Source: Lumnitzera littorea | Taxonomy: Eukaryota > Streptophyta > Magnoliopsida > Myrtales > Combretaceae | DNA: 64,000 bases | Assembly: GCA_024138015.1 (NCBI GenBank) | Contig: JAMXBB010000010.1 | Location: forward strand, 77,723,671-77,787,670 | Reading direction: 5' to 3' | Shown: in pieces, positions 50,000-63,219 of the stretch | Position numbering within the stretch: the stretch's first letter is position 1 | Layout of the letters: each line of letters begins with the position of its first letter | Program-made: the position numbers and the translations under genes | The notes under the pieces: generated by a model | What the model saw: the letters and a program-made list of their open reading frames with translations, nothing else | The model's database searches: none | What the model was told of the DNA's origin: nothing

Positions 50000-52146
50000 A
50001 TAAATCCATATATCTTAGCACACCATCAATGTTACATAGCAAATAGTTGATATCCGGTGACAACATAGGTAGCTTAGTACTTAGCTCCACGTGCTCTTGA
50101 AAAAAAGACAATCTGAGTTATTATAGATGATGAAGAAGGAGATTTTCATATAGCTCTATCCATTTGCCCAAATTAGTCTAGTCACATCTAGTGATTTTGA
50201 CGAGCTAACCCAATAGGATTCTACATCATAGGAGCCACATATTGTAGATTATCCTCCTCTAAGAGATAGGAATATTTGCATTTTTATATATTTTGATGGA
50301 AATTAATATGTCTTAAAATTCTTCTTACTTAGTTATCTTGTAGTTTAGTCTTGAAGATTGCATCTTATTTTTTGAGTTTGCATTGGATATTGAAGTAGGA
50401 GTTTAGATTTTGTGAAGATTGCCATTGGAGATTGCATTTTCAAAAATTTAAGGTGGAGTTTGTTTTAGATTTTAGAGCTTTGTATTTAGATGATTACTGA
50501 TGTCTCTAGGTGATGTGATGTGTTTGTGATACTAAGTTTATAGGTAAAGTTTCTTTTAATTAATTTGAATCAAATTTGGTTATTTGATATTATTTGATAA
50601 TACTTTTTTTACTAAGTGAGCATATGGATGGTATTGAACTATTGTAGAGGTTAGTGTTGAAGGTGCATAACCTATATGCACTTTTAGTTCAATTGGATTA
50701 GAGGCACATATTTTGTATGTGACTTCAGTATAATTTCCCATAACTTGATAAATATATGCCTTTACCTATTTTTAATAATTATTTTTGAAAATCATGCTAT
50801 AACAATATATAAACCAATATTATTATTTATAATTCAAGATATAAAAAGGTATAAGAGATGGTATTAATGGACCCACGATCCAAAAGATGGGGATTCAATC
50901 TTTGATACGCCATGTCTAGTGATTACGATATGTAATTAAGAGATGGAATTGTACTTAAATGTCCGATCTTTCGAGCAAGGAGCACTGGAAAAAGATCGAC
51001 CTTACCCTTATACCCTCTGTCGTTAAGTAGGATAAATGGATTAGTGCATAAAATATTGAGACCCGTACATGATTCCAGGTGTCTTGGGTATCTTATCAAC
51101 CCTCCGTATGTAGGAACGATTGGATCTAAATCTATGACAAAATTGTTTAATTCGTACATAGGAGTTGCCTATTCCCCGAGTCAAACTTATCACGGGCCAA
51201 ACATCACAAAGTTTTTTCCCTTGTTTGAATATTAAACTGAAGATTCTCCTGCCTACAAGCTTTCATATGATTAGTCTAAATAAAATCAACACTGAGATAC
51301 ACGTTTGCCTTTTTATAATATCCATGCTGATCACAATGTAAAGTTCAAAAATCATGATACAGCTTGCAGGTCGAACTTATTTATCATTAAGATCGCGAAG
51401 ATCATGAAGAAAGATTCTAATAACTCGTGGAATGAAAAGCATGGCGTTTCGTTTTGCTTTTTCTTTTTTTTTTTTTTTTTAACAAAAAAAATTACAAATG
51501 AAATTTGAAGTTGTTGAGCGGTTGATATACTCAACCGAGCTTTTCTTTCTTTCTTTTTTTTTTTTTTTTCTTTTTTTCTCTTTTTAGATTTACTACCTTA
51601 ACTCTTGCAATTTACACTTATTCTCTTTGACCAACAAACGTTTGACATGCTTCTAAAAATGACATACACATAGATAGTAAATTGACAATTAAAGTTCAGT
51701 TAGGCAAGATATTTGTTAACTTTAAATTTCATACTTAAAATTCAAAAAACAAAAAAATTGATGATGTTTAGCAACTTCAAAGTTGAAATACAAAATTGAT
51801 GGATAAACTCTAAAGGTTAAGTAATGATTTGACATTATTCCTAGATTTTAATATGAGAATAAGTAGTTAATAAAAAAATAATAATAATTGCAAATATACC
51901 TCCTAAACTATTGGTCAAATGGGAATAGGCCCTTAAACTTTTAACAATAATTTCACTTATCACTAAAATTTTTAAAATAATGCCATTAACTCTTAATCTA
52001 TTGTTGAAATCCTAAAATTTATGAGGTGTGTTTGTAATGTGAAGGGGAGAAAAAAAATTTATCAAGTGTTGATTTATAATATAGGTCCTAGTGTCAGCAT
52101 AAGATGAAAAAAGTTATTGCAAGCTAACTTTACGTCACATTTACAG
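50000..52146. other. Intergenic, no gene recognised
   Basis: AT-rich, with long poly-T tracts at about 51464-51480 and 51551-51570. Short open frames around 50923-51235 on both strands have no family resemblance. Confidence 0.5.
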
Positions 52147-53779
52147 CCTGTTTACTTCACTGACTGGAATGAAGGAGGAATGTAAGATGAATTCTTAAAA
52201 TATGTAATAAGGATATAATACCTATTACTTTGTTTAGTTAAATTAATAAATAACTTAAAAATAGACACGTAATAGAACTTTAATGATTAAATTATCTTTA
52301 ATCTATTTTTTTTCTCAAGTAATTCTTAAGTGATAGGTGGTGGTGGTAGAAATCAACTACGGAGGCAGAGATGGTGGTAATAATCGACGACAGTTGTAAG
52401 CAATAGTGATGGTAGTGTGGTTGATGGTGATAGTGATATCGATAGCGGTGGCGGCGGCGGCGATTGATGGTGATAGCGATGGTCGGGGTAATAGCTTGGA
52501 GGAGGGATAGGGGTAGTTGTGGTGGTAGTGACGACAACAATGATGGTGATGATAGCGATGGTGGTGGCGGCAACAGCGGTGGTAGTGGTGGTGATGGTAG
52601 TCGTTGCGATGGCGGCGGTGATGATGGGTGATGGTAGTGTCAGTAATATGATGATAATGGTGTTGGTGGCGATAATAATAGGTGATGGCGGTCAATAGCA
52701 ATGGCAATGGTAGTGGTGATTGAGGTGATTGTGGTGGCGGCGGTAACGACGACAATGGCGATAGCAGTAGTGGCGGTAATGGTAATAATGGTGGTCGGTG
52801 GTGTTGGTTGTAATAGTAGTGGTTAGTAATTGCAATGGTAATGATGGTAGTGGTCATCATTAATAACCTGTTCATTTTACTGAATGGAATGAGAGAGTAA
52901 TGTAATTGGAATTCTTAAAAAATATAATAAAGGTATAATACTTATTATTTTGTTTGGTTAGATTAATAAATAACTTAAAAATAAATACGTAATAGAACTT
53001 TAATAACTAAATTATTCTTGATCCATTTTATTTCTTAAGTAATTCTAAAGTAATAGGTGGTGGTGGAAATTGACTGCAAAGGTAGAGGTGGTGCTAATGG
53101 TCGACTACGGTAACGATGGTCAATGGTGGTGGCGGCAACAGTGGTTGGGGAAACAGCTTGTTGTGTGTGTGTGTGTGTGTGGTGGCAACAATATGATAGT
53201 ATTGGCAGTGATGATGGTTAGTGGTGATAGTAGCAGTGGCAGTGTCAGTGTCGGTGTCGATAGGTAGCGGTGGTTGTGGTGGCAGCAATAATGGTGGTAA
53301 TGGTGGTCAGAGTAGTAGTAGTGGCCAGTAATGACGATGGCAATGGTGATGGTTGTCATTGTTAAATTGATATAAAATTATATTGTAAAATTTTGTGAGA
53401 AATCGTGATTCTTTAGTTGAATTAAGGAATTCTTATTACTTGATTTCACGTAATAGGGATTCATAAGGAATTACAATTCATAAGAAATTGCGATTCAGAG
53501 ATAAAAAAACTAAGTGAATGCTGTAATAAAGAATAAGAAGGAAATTGAATTCCAATTCTTTTCAAGTGAGCGATACATAAATTGATATAAGGTTATGTTT
53601 GGATAAAATATAAAATTTTATGAAGAATCGTGATTTTTTGGTTGAATTAAAGAATTCGTATTATTTAATTTCACGTAATAAGGATTCCTAAAGAATTGTA
53701 ATTTGAAGACAAAAAACTAAATGAATACTGTAATAAAGAATAAAGAGATAATTAAATTCTAATTCCTCTTAAATGAACA
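52147..53779 (+). mobile_element. Nested pair of trinucleotide-core elements (copies B and C)
   Basis: Left-end flank plus a GGT-rich core at 52147-52862; then a second complete unit, left flank (from 52867), GGT-rich core (53057-53360) and right flank to about 53574; then a second right flank, 53575-53779. The order left-core-left-core-right-right is what insertion of one copy into the core or core edge of another would leave. Terminal words are CCTGTTTACTT / CCTGTTCATTT at left and AAGTGAGC / AAATGAAC at right, weak inverted repeats. Copy A at 13988-14930 is the same family inverted. No transposase is seen. Confidence 0.6.
53162..53181. repeat. TG microsatellite in the copy C core
   Basis: Ten TG units inside the GGT-rich core of the inner element. 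Confidence 0.9.
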
Positions 53780-55116
53780 AGGTATTAGTAATTATGTAAA
53801 AGCATATAAAAATAGTTGCATATCACAAGCTCTTACGCTCAATGAGTTTGACTCCGAGAGGAATTGAATTATTAAAACTAAGTTGTCACTATAATATAAA
53901 TAACGCAGACCTTGGGGTGACAAATCTCTCACGGGCATGGATATGGAAGAGTTTATTTAATTCTGTTGTTGGTTATATAACCTAATAACTGCTATGTATT
54001 ATCCTTTGAATTTAATTTCCGACAAGCCATACAATAAACAATTAACCCATGCGTTTCGTACCACCTTTGAGCACATCTTAAGTTGTCACATAACAATCTA
54101 AATTTTTCCGAATAGATTCCAGCCTGTCTCATTTAGGCATTAAAGTCTAGGAATATATTCTATTGAATTTGCACATGACTTTCGCATTTTATTGTCCTTG
54201 CGGACATAACTTTATTGTATGTGTTTAATTCCTCGTTACAAAAGTATTTATAACAATTTTGCTTTTTTTCCGAACTTCCATTGATGAAAAAAACATCAAT
54301 AGTATTAATAAGCTACCTAAATGAATTAATGGTATAAAAATACTAATAAAATTTTAATATGAGAAGATTTAATGATAGTTTTTTAAAAGTTAGGTAGTAT
54401 CCCCAATTACTAGGAAAATCTAGAATACTGAGAGTATATTTGTTTAGTGAAAAACTTCCTTTGGAATTTTTCAATATTTACAACAATCAAAACTTGGCAT
54501 CAGTAAATATCATCATATCAATGTTAACATGTTGCAAATACTAGCCATTTATAGTAAGTGGCTGTGAAAGATGGTGATACGAGTGGCTTGCAATTATAGA
54601 AAACCTTAATGGAAAAAATGATTTCATCTTTCAAGAAAATGGTAACCATTTTTTCCATTTTTCTACAATCATTAGCCGCTACAGTTACCATGCATCATTA
54701 CTCTAGCGTTAAGAACCAATAATAATTATAGCAGTTTGAAATTACCATAATAATATTAAAAAAAATCTGAAGTTCTAATTATAATAAACACCAAAACAAA
54801 ACCATAGTGAGAAAACCCTATATATGTTCGAAATCTTCGAGCTTTTCAACGAAAAAAAAGAAAAGTAGACGAATAACTTTACCAGTAATATCTTATATAG
54901 CTAAATAAATAGCATGCTTCTTATAGTTCAAAGGTATATTCTTGGTGCTTCTTTTCTTGCAATATAAATGGCTCATTCCTCGGATAGCCACACAACATCA
55001 CGACTCTCCCTTTTGTACGTACATCACTAGTCATAGATTTCCCACTGTCTGAGATATAATCATCCTCCAGTCAGGGTCTTTATTCAGCTTCATTACCTTG
55101 TGGTCACATAATAAAA
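53780..55116. other. Intergenic and CYP735A promoter region
   Basis: AT-rich, no gene. The last 200 bp should contain the CYP735A promoter and leader; a TATA box candidate is listed separately. Confidence 0.5.
54963..54969 (+). promoter_or_regulatory. Candidate TATA box of CYP735A
   Basis: TATAAAT about 150 bp before the ATG at 55117. It would give a leader of roughly 120 bases. The position fits, but other AT-rich words are close. Confidence 0.4.
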
Positions 55117-58100
55117 ATGGTCCTGGTGATTTTGACTTCTATCTTTGTTTTATTCTTATGTTTGATGTTACTAAAACATTCTTACGAGATCATCTCATTC
55201 TACTTGCTGACGCCGAGACGTATCAAGAGAATAATGGAAAGACAAGGCGTGCATGGCCCTGAACCTCGGTTTCTAGTCGGTAACATCTTGGACAAGTCCT
55301 CCCTTGTTGCAAAATCTACCTCGGAGGACATGAGCTCCGCTAACCATGATATCGTCCTACGTCTTCTACCACATTATGTTCTTTGGTCCAAACAATATGG
55401 TACATACACAAATTTTTTCCTTATTTAATTTCGTCTCGCGCGATCTATGTTAACATTTTATAAATTTTTTGTTGATGATATAGGGAAAAGGTTTATTTAT
55501 TGGCACGGTTTCGAGCCTCGCATGTGCTTAACTGATATGGATTTGATCAAGGAACTTCTCGCGAAATACAGCATTCAGTGTGGTAAATCATGGTTGCAGC
55601 AACAAGGATCGAAGCACTTCATAGGAAAAGGAGTATTGATGGCTAATGGATATCACTGGTACCACCAACGCCGCATGGTTGCTCCAGCTTTCATGGGAGG
55701 TATGCTCAAGGTCGTATGGCACTTCTAAACTTTTATCGAGAACATCCTTAGCTTTTTCTTCTGTGTTCTTCGTCATTGTTTACTTACGTCCAGTTGTATG
55801 CACAAATAGATGTAATCTTATCCATTTTATAATACAAACTAGACCCACAATGTAGGCTGTGCAGAAAAAAATCAGTGTAACCAAGTGAACTTAATTACCT
55901 GCTTCAACATCAATTAGACATTCTGCTGAAGTTTCGAATTTGATATATACATTCACCAGACGTTCGCGGGTTTCATGATCGAAAGCACGGAGAAGATGCT
56001 TGAATCCTTGCAACAAGCTATGGAATCGGGCCGAACCGAGTTTGAGATTGGGGAGTACATGACTAAACTAGCAGCAGACATAATCTCTAGAACTGAGTTT
56101 GGGAGTAGCTACGAGAAAGGAAAAGAAATATTCCGTCTATTAACAGAATTACAGCATCTCTGTGCCCAAGCAAGCCGGCATTTGTGCTTTCCTGGAAGCC
56201 GGTGAGTCATTCACTTATGGGACGCATAGATTATTCCTTTCATATCATGGCTATTTTCTTAGTTTCTCTCCACATGGATTTCGAGGTTGTTTCATGAAAA
56301 CATCATATTGCTTTTGCCTTGCCATATGATTCTTTTCTTTGAATATTTCCCATTGCATCCAAGCTGTTAAATATTTGGAATTTACGTAAAAGTTGATACC
56401 TGGCAAATTATGTCGATAACCCTCGCAAATTAACTTTAGAAATTACACCAATGTATTCAATTTCTTTTGTTTTTTTTAAAAAAAAAAAATTTGTGCTCGT
56501 ATAACAAGTTGCATGAATTGAGCATTCTCTTATAAAAATATTAGTGGGGTGCTTTTAATTATAGAACTTATCTAGGAATATGTATGTATTCTTTTTAAAC
56601 GATTTACCAAAGAATCAATTTGAAATATACTACATTTAATTCCTTTTATTATGAACTAAAAAAAGATGAAATATACATTAATCTTTGATATAATATATAA
56701 ATTATATTTTGATTCGAAAGAAATCCAGAAATTGTATAAATATATCTAGGAAAAATTTACTTTGAAGTGATTATTCCTTGGATACACAAGTCATGCTATT
56801 TTATTTCACAATTGAATCAATTTAAAAAAGATCAAATATTAGGGATTTATCGATAGATAATATTGCTTCAATACCTAACAAAAGAGTCACTACTGTATTA
56901 ATCAAAAAGACAATTGTGCTATTTGGACACTGTGTCTAATTTTACATGATAGTTGGTGTAGGTGCAAAATTTCGTCATATTTGTAATTTCCACTATATCT
57001 AAACTTTTTTTTTTTTAATTTATTTGTATCAATGCAGGTTGTTTCCTAGTAAATACAATAGAAGGATAAAATCTTTGAAGAAGGAAGTAGAGAGGCTTTT
57101 GATGGAAATAATACAAAATCGAAAGGATTCGGTTGAGTTTGGACGTAGTCATTCATATGGAAACGATTTGTTAGGGATTTTACTTGATGGGATGCGAGAG
57201 AATAATCAAAAATCAAGGAATGGATTTAACCTAAACCTACAAATCATAATGGACGAATGCAAGACCTTCTTCTTTGCAGGCCATGAAACTTCTTCTCTTT
57301 TACTTACATGGACGGTCATGCTGTTGGCCACAAATCCTTCTTGGCAAGACAAGGTTCGTGCCGAGGTCTCCCATGTTTGCAATGGCCAAAATCCCTCACT
57401 CGACCACCTTGCCAAATTGACCCTGGTAAGCATGCAAAATAGATGCAATTCTCGATTTTCAGTTTTCGATTTAAATTAGATATTTGGTCGTTATGATCTG
57501 ATAAAATATCTTGAAATATAGAAATTTTACCGTAATATTGTGTTATTATAGTATTGTGATAAATTATATTCGAGTTTAGTAAATTATACTATAAACGGTA
57601 AAATGAAAACGATTAATAGCTTTATTTTTATTGTTAATGGACATGATTTATTAAAATCTAGTAAAAATAAAATTATTGATAATTTTCATTTTATCATTTA
57701 TAATATAATTTATTAACCATGACGTTATAGCAACATGACTTCATGGTAGAAAACCCTCTCGAAAAACCTATTATCGATGTAAGAAGAATTTGAAATGTTT
57801 TCTAGTCTTTAAATGTGTGGCTAAAAATACATATATATATTTATGGATAAATTATATTTGATCCTCCCAAGAAAATTTTTATAAAATTAGACATGAATAA
57901 CTGCATTACTAATGCCAAAACTCCACCATTTCTATATCATTAAATAGATAGAAAAATTCAAATTCACAATTTTTTTTATTTGAAATTTGCAGCTTAATAT
58001 GGTGATAAATGAATCACTGAGGCTTTATCCACCAGCAACGGTCCTTCCTCGCATAGCATTCCAAGATATTAAACTGGGAAACCTCCACATTCCAAAGGGG

Positions 58101-58409
58101 TTATCAATATGGATTCCTGTTCTTGCAATCCACCGTAGTGAAGAGCTTTGGGGCAAAGATGTTAATGAGTTCAACCCAAAGAGGTTCGCATGTAGGTCAT
58201 CTCTATGCGGCCGGTTCCTCCCTTTTGCGGCAGGCCCTCGAAACTGTGTTGGCCAGTGTTTTGCTATGATGGAGGCTAAGATTATACTGGCCATGTTAGT
58301 ATCAAGGTTTAGGTTCACAATCTCAGAAAATTATCGCCACGCCCCAGTTACTGTCCTCACCATAAAACCTAAACATGGGGTTCAGATATATTTGGAGGCA
58401 TTGAAATGA
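55117..58409 (+). CDS. CYP735A: Cytochrome P450 CYP735A, cytokinin trans-hydroxylase
   Basis: Exons 55117-55399, 55484-55710, 55960-56201, 57038-57425 and 57993-58409 join in frame to 518 aa, the length I recall for Arabidopsis CYP735A1. Known family role: hydroxylation of isopentenyladenine nucleotides to trans-zeatin forms, in the ER membrane with electrons from P450 reductase. Residues 1-22 form the hydrophobic membrane anchor, followed by LTPRRIKRIMERQGV. Motifs: SWLQQQGSKHFIGKG and LLMANG-like segment (exon 2), RHLCFPGSR at the exon 3/4 joint, I-helix AGHETSS (331-337), K-helix ESLR (387-390), PKRF (442-445), and the heme loop FAAGPRNCVG with Cys465. All essential residues are present, so the gene looks functional. 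Intron 3 is 836 bp and intron 4 (567 bp) holds a foldback element. Assignment to CYP735A rests on remembered similarity throughout, not only on P450 motifs. Confidence 0.92.
57579..57713. repeat. Foldback (inverted repeat) in CYP735A intron 4
   Basis: The segment 57579-57631 is close to the reverse complement of 57659-57713, with a loop of about 27 bases. Shared core words are TAAATTATA, GGTAAAATGAAAA (inverted TTTTCATTTTATC) and TTTATTTTTA (inverted). Weaker pairing may reach 57541-57742. This is the shape of an old MITE. Confidence 0.65.
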
Positions 58410-59887
58410 TCCCGGATAATTATAAGTCGAAGGACCTGAGCTCATCTTCAAATACAGATAGAGCATCTAAGTTTTAAGCGATGCGACATTACTTATAGTC
58501 GACATTCTTAATATGCATTACATGATGTATATAAAATTTTGAAGGTCCTTATAGTAAATCTACTCACTCTATCTTATAATTATTCCCAAATAAATTTATA
58601 CGAAAATAGGAAATTATATTATCTGTCGGGATTGATTTCTTGGCTGTTCGCCAATGCCACTTTTTGAGACGTCGATTTAAACATTACGAGACCTGATGGG
58701 TAAAATGCCTTTCTTTATTCCTCCTGTTCTTGACGATAAAATAATAGAACGCCCGGTGCAACCAATAACGTCACTACATATGAAATATAATTATTAAAAG
58801 GAAAAGAAACAAGGAATATATGATTGCTGGCCTCTGAAATTGCCGTGTGATAAAAGCTTTTTGTGGCGCCAATCGTATATTCAATTCAAACTGATCGAGC
58901 AGATATGGGCATGGATGGGCCGAGAACAACCCTCTCCCATTCCCTTCCCCCTACGATGGATTTAATTGTCGGCCCATCCCAAAGTTCTGGCTCCTGGACC
59001 CGAAAGAATATAAATGAGTAAATAGACGTCGCTGCAAATTGCAGCTTTAACTAGGATGCGATAAGTCCTTATAAGGTAACTCAACCTGCCAAATCCGGCA
59101 GTTACCTTATGGAGTTTTCGAAGAATCTTGGGTCTTATTTTATAACCCTAAAAGGTTTTGATTTGGGGGTCAAAATAGAAGCTTGAGGGAAACACAAATT
59201 CTCTAAAAGATAATAAGATAAATTAGTAGGAAAGCAAGCGAAGGTCCTTAGGAGGTATCTAACCCACTCTATCTAATAATCAACCCATAGGATAATTCCC
59301 TAAAGGGTTATGGAATGGATTTCTAATATAGAACGGAAAACCTCGTATGGTTTTATGTGCTTAAGAAGAATAAGCACTAAGACATCTAGTGTGTGCAATG
59401 GAACAATTAGAATGGATTCCCTCCAAATATGGAAGATTAGGGTTTAAGGGTTTAGCTAAGTGTGAAATTATTTCTTGGATATTAATCACCATGAAAGGAC
59501 CCACTATCCTATTCGATTTGATATGATCGTAAAACAACATTAGAATTACTTACTATAATCTTTCTAAAGGATTTTGGCTCAAAAAAAAAAAATCTTGCTA
59601 AAGAATTGATAAAGGGAATAGATAATGAGAGGAAAAGATTCAATAACTAAGGTTCTTGATAATGATACCTAATCATTTTTATTAGCTTAACTTGCATCCC
59701 TTGAGTATAATGGAAGGGAAAGAGTTGTTCTTTTTGTAAACATGGGATTGAGCTAGTTAGGGTCGATCTACTCTACCCTACCCTTGCTTGTTTAGTTTAA
59801 GACACTTTGGGGATGGGATGGTTCGGTCTTTGGTTGCTAATAGGGTATCTAGGTCTAATCATTTGTTGTTGCTTTGACTTTATGGGG
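58410..59887. other. Intergenic, no gene recognised
   Basis: Follows the CYP735A stop codon. The first few hundred bases may include its 3' UTR. The rest has no open frames of note and no recognised repeat. Confidence 0.5.
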
Positions 59888-60540
59888 GCATGGGTACGAA
59901 TGCATAGATCATGTGTATGCTATGTGAGAAGTTACGCAGCATATGACTAGAGAAATGACTTGAATGACTCATGCGAGATGATTATGAGAGAAGTGTAAGG
60001 AGGAGGAGTAAGCAATTTTGATGAAACTTTAACATGTATGGTGATAAGTGGAGGAGCGCATTGACATCAAACTCCAAGATTAATAAAGAGTAGGATAAAG
60101 TTTTTGAGATATTTAAGTATTTGATTTTTAAAGTAAGATTTCAGTAGAATAACAGCGTTAATGGGGGTTCTTCTTCTATCTAAATGGGGGTAATGATAGT
60201 TAATCACATCCGTTAGATCATAATAGTGACCGATATATATATATTAAAGCTTTTTTATTAATGGATCTTAAGTGGGCTATTTTTATGGATTTAGACCCAT
60301 ATAAAAGTTCTATTTATTATTTTAGTATGAGTTAAACCAAGAAAGGTTGGATCGAATAAACTGATTAAACGAACCCTACTCTAAGCCTATTATACCAAAT
60401 TTCTTTTAATCATCTTGGTAATTTATTGGCTTGGTTTCTCGAGCCCTGTTACCTTAGCCTAAGGAGTCAAATCCATTTAATACTTAATCAATGGGCTTAA
60501 AGCCCAATATTAAATTTGACTCTTTACATTTTGTCCTTTA
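59888..60540 (+). repeat. LTR-like dispersed repeat, copy 2
   Basis: Same-orientation partner of 42620-43262. It ends in the same region (AATATTAAATTTGACTCT against AATATTGAATTTAGCTCT). A perfect ATATATATATAT run and a small insertion near 60230 distinguish it. The gene CYP735A lies between the two copies, so they are separate insertions and not two LTRs of one element. Confidence 0.65.
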
Positions 60541-62950
60541 ACCAAAATCCTTCGGACAAAGTCGAAAGGGTTTAGGTATGGAATGAGTCTTTCAAATGAC
60601 TCGGGCACATGCGCACTATCAAATAGCTCTGTCGTTACTAAATTCATTTGAGAGTTGTCTTAGTGCATGAGTTCGCAGCACCTCTTAATCGTGTGTCAAG
60701 CCTTAGTTAGGTTATATTATATGTTGCCCCCATGGCATCAGCTTAAAATAAATCTTCTTTAAGCTATCTCTTCTTGAGCTGATTTGTCTCTTCAATTCGA
60801 TATATATGAGTTATTAACTCTTGTTGAGTTGAATTTGTATAATAAGTTCATATTATCAGTTTCATTAGGCTAACTTCCATGTATCAATATCACCTTAATC
60901 CTCTTCACATATTGGAGAATTCCTCTTGTAAGATCTCTATGCATATATGATTGTTGAATACCTTGAATCATAGTTACATGATCTAAACTATAGCTAGTGG
61001 CAATATTTTGAGAGCTCAACCTTAAATGCAAATTTTTTTTCTCGAGCAGTACAAACCAACTTTAATTGATTTTTTTTTAAATGCATGAAATGCAACATTA
61101 TTTAATTAAACCTATTGCTTCGATCGAAAAGATTCCCTCTTTTGAGATGTCATGGCCAATACCAAAAATTTTAAAGCATACATTTCTAATTGACCTATGT
61201 TGTACCTATATGTAGTGCTTGAAGTTTCATTATAAATAACGTACAAAGAAGCCATAAAAGTCACATGTCCACTTATGAAGCCAACAACCTAGGGGCCAAC
61301 ATTATCTATGCAATGCAGATGAGCTGAGGGTTTATTAACCATTTCCCAAGACTAGACACAATGGTTGCTAGAGTATAAAGTGGAGGGGCATAGTATTTCT
61401 TCTACCCATTTCGTCTATTTTTAGGACAAGCACAATGAAGAGGAGTAAAATTTAGATTCCATTAGCTTCATTCTTGAGGACGGCGACAAAAAACACAAAC
61501 AAAAGGTTCCATTAGCTTCATTCTCAAAGATGAAGACGAAAACCTTGAAGATAGAGACGGAAAACAAAGACAAAAGGTTCCATTGCAATGTTTGGTGCAG
61601 GGCCATTTTGTTGACAAGTGGTTTTGATGAAGGACAGCAACTGTGCTTATTCTCTTTTTCAGGTAAAGACTAAAAATCAACTACAATTAACCCCATCCCA
61701 TCCCTCTCTCTCTCTCTCTTTTACTCTTGCTTTCTTATCTGACCCTCTTGTCATTTCTTCATAGAGTTCTTTTACAACACAATTAGAGTTGGTCTCATCC
61801 GTTTCATTCACTACGTCGTTACTCAACTCATGCTTCAATTAGAAGGAGTTGGTTTGAAAATCCGACAGTAGTAAGCTCCTTGAACTATTGGCTTGTTAAG
61901 TACATATTTTACTTCAATCTCGATATAAATTTTACTAGCTTACTGTTTAATACTTCAAATGCCCAAACGCTTAGTAATAAATAATCAAAGCCTAATCCTT
62001 AACTGTTTTGCCTGCATCATCACTTCAATTCGCGTAGAAATGTACTAAGTAGCCCAACAATTTCATTTTTGTAGATTAAAACCAAAAGGTATAGCCATTA
62101 TATGCTCTGGCCAAGGATAAAGTATATTCCTTATTCTCTTGTAAGACTAATGCTCCTTAAGGCAGATTTTTATTGTCCTTTCCTTATAGTAAATTGGAGG
62201 CAACATTACTCTTCATTTTCACAACACTCGATATAACAAGAATTACATTTTCATTTTGCCTTTAGAGCCGATGTGGGGCCTACTTTTCCTTTATCCAATC
62301 AATTGTAATGGCAACTTAATGTAGGTATATATGTTCTCTGTCAAGATAAATGTAAAACATATGGCTTTTCCTCTTTAATGATATAATAAGACATGTGATA
62401 AATGAGAATTACATAGAACCTCGTTCTTGAGTATAGAAGCATCCCATCACTTAATACATTTGCTCTTGATATTGATCCATGATAAAAGAAATTCTACTAA
62501 TAACTATATGAGTTTCCACCTTTATGTTTACCCACTATCTTGATTCACCTTAGGTATTTGATTTGAAGGCTTGGCATAATATTTCTTTCAATACAATATG
62601 ATTGAATTGGTTTTTCCATAGTGGTGCAACTCTTCACTTCATAATCTTTCTTTCTTTATTATTATTTCACTATTTCAATAGACACTTGTTTAGTTGATTT
62701 GAGATGTTGGGAATCTTGCATATAGCTCGAACTCATGCATTTTCTTTGGCTCTAATATTTCTTCTTTGAATAATGAGATAGTTTCCACTACTTGATGCCT
62801 TTATTCTTGTAATTTTACTCATGCTTTAATGTGTTTTTGGGTAATTAATTATAACTTCCTTCTCCTTCCCTTTTTCTTTAAACTTTAAAACTGACATCTC
62901 CTCATTGTCCATGCTCTGTAGGTAACATAATCAACATTTGAGAATTTAGT
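60541..62950. other. Intergenic, no gene recognised
   Basis: AT-rich, with a short tandem repeat at 61456-61590 (listed) and a short CT run near 61705-61720. No gene supported. Confidence 0.5.
61456..61590. repeat. Short tandem repeat, two and a half units
   Basis: TTCCATTAGCTTCATTCT occurs at about 61457 and 61507, followed each time by a GA/AC-rich stretch that ends in CAAAAGG. A third partial unit (AAAAGGTTCCATT) starts near 61573. Unit length is about 50-70 bp. Confidence 0.7.
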
Positions 62951-63165
62951 TTAAAAAGGATCTCTTCACTGCCTGAACTATAGTTGCTTGCAATCGAGGG
63001 TCAAAAGTTTGCAATTATAACTTGAGGACCACATCTTGAACTAGCAATAGTCAGCAAATCGACATGGTTTAAAAAGGGTAAACTCTTTACCGCTTGGACC
63101 ATAACTGTTCGCCAAACGAAGGTCAAAAGTCCATAATTGTGACTTGAGTACCAATCTTCATCGAT
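62951..63165. repeat. Tandem duplication, period about 118 bp
   Basis: TTAAAAAGGAT/TTAAAAAGGGT begins each unit (62951 and 63069). Then come ACTGCCTGAACTATAGTTG against ACCGCTTGGACCATAACTG, a GGTCAAAAGT word in both, and AATTATAACTTGAG against AATTGTGACTTGAG. Non-coding. Confidence 0.7.
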
Positions 63166-63219
63166 GGGTAATAGCAAAGATGTATAATACTTTCATCATG
63201 TATGACCTCTAATTGTAAC

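Noticed and set aside
52298..52875. Long His/Pro/Tyr-rich open frames over the triplet core
   Set aside because: They are translations of imperfect GGT/CCA triplet repeats and appear in several frames at once; no start context or domain.
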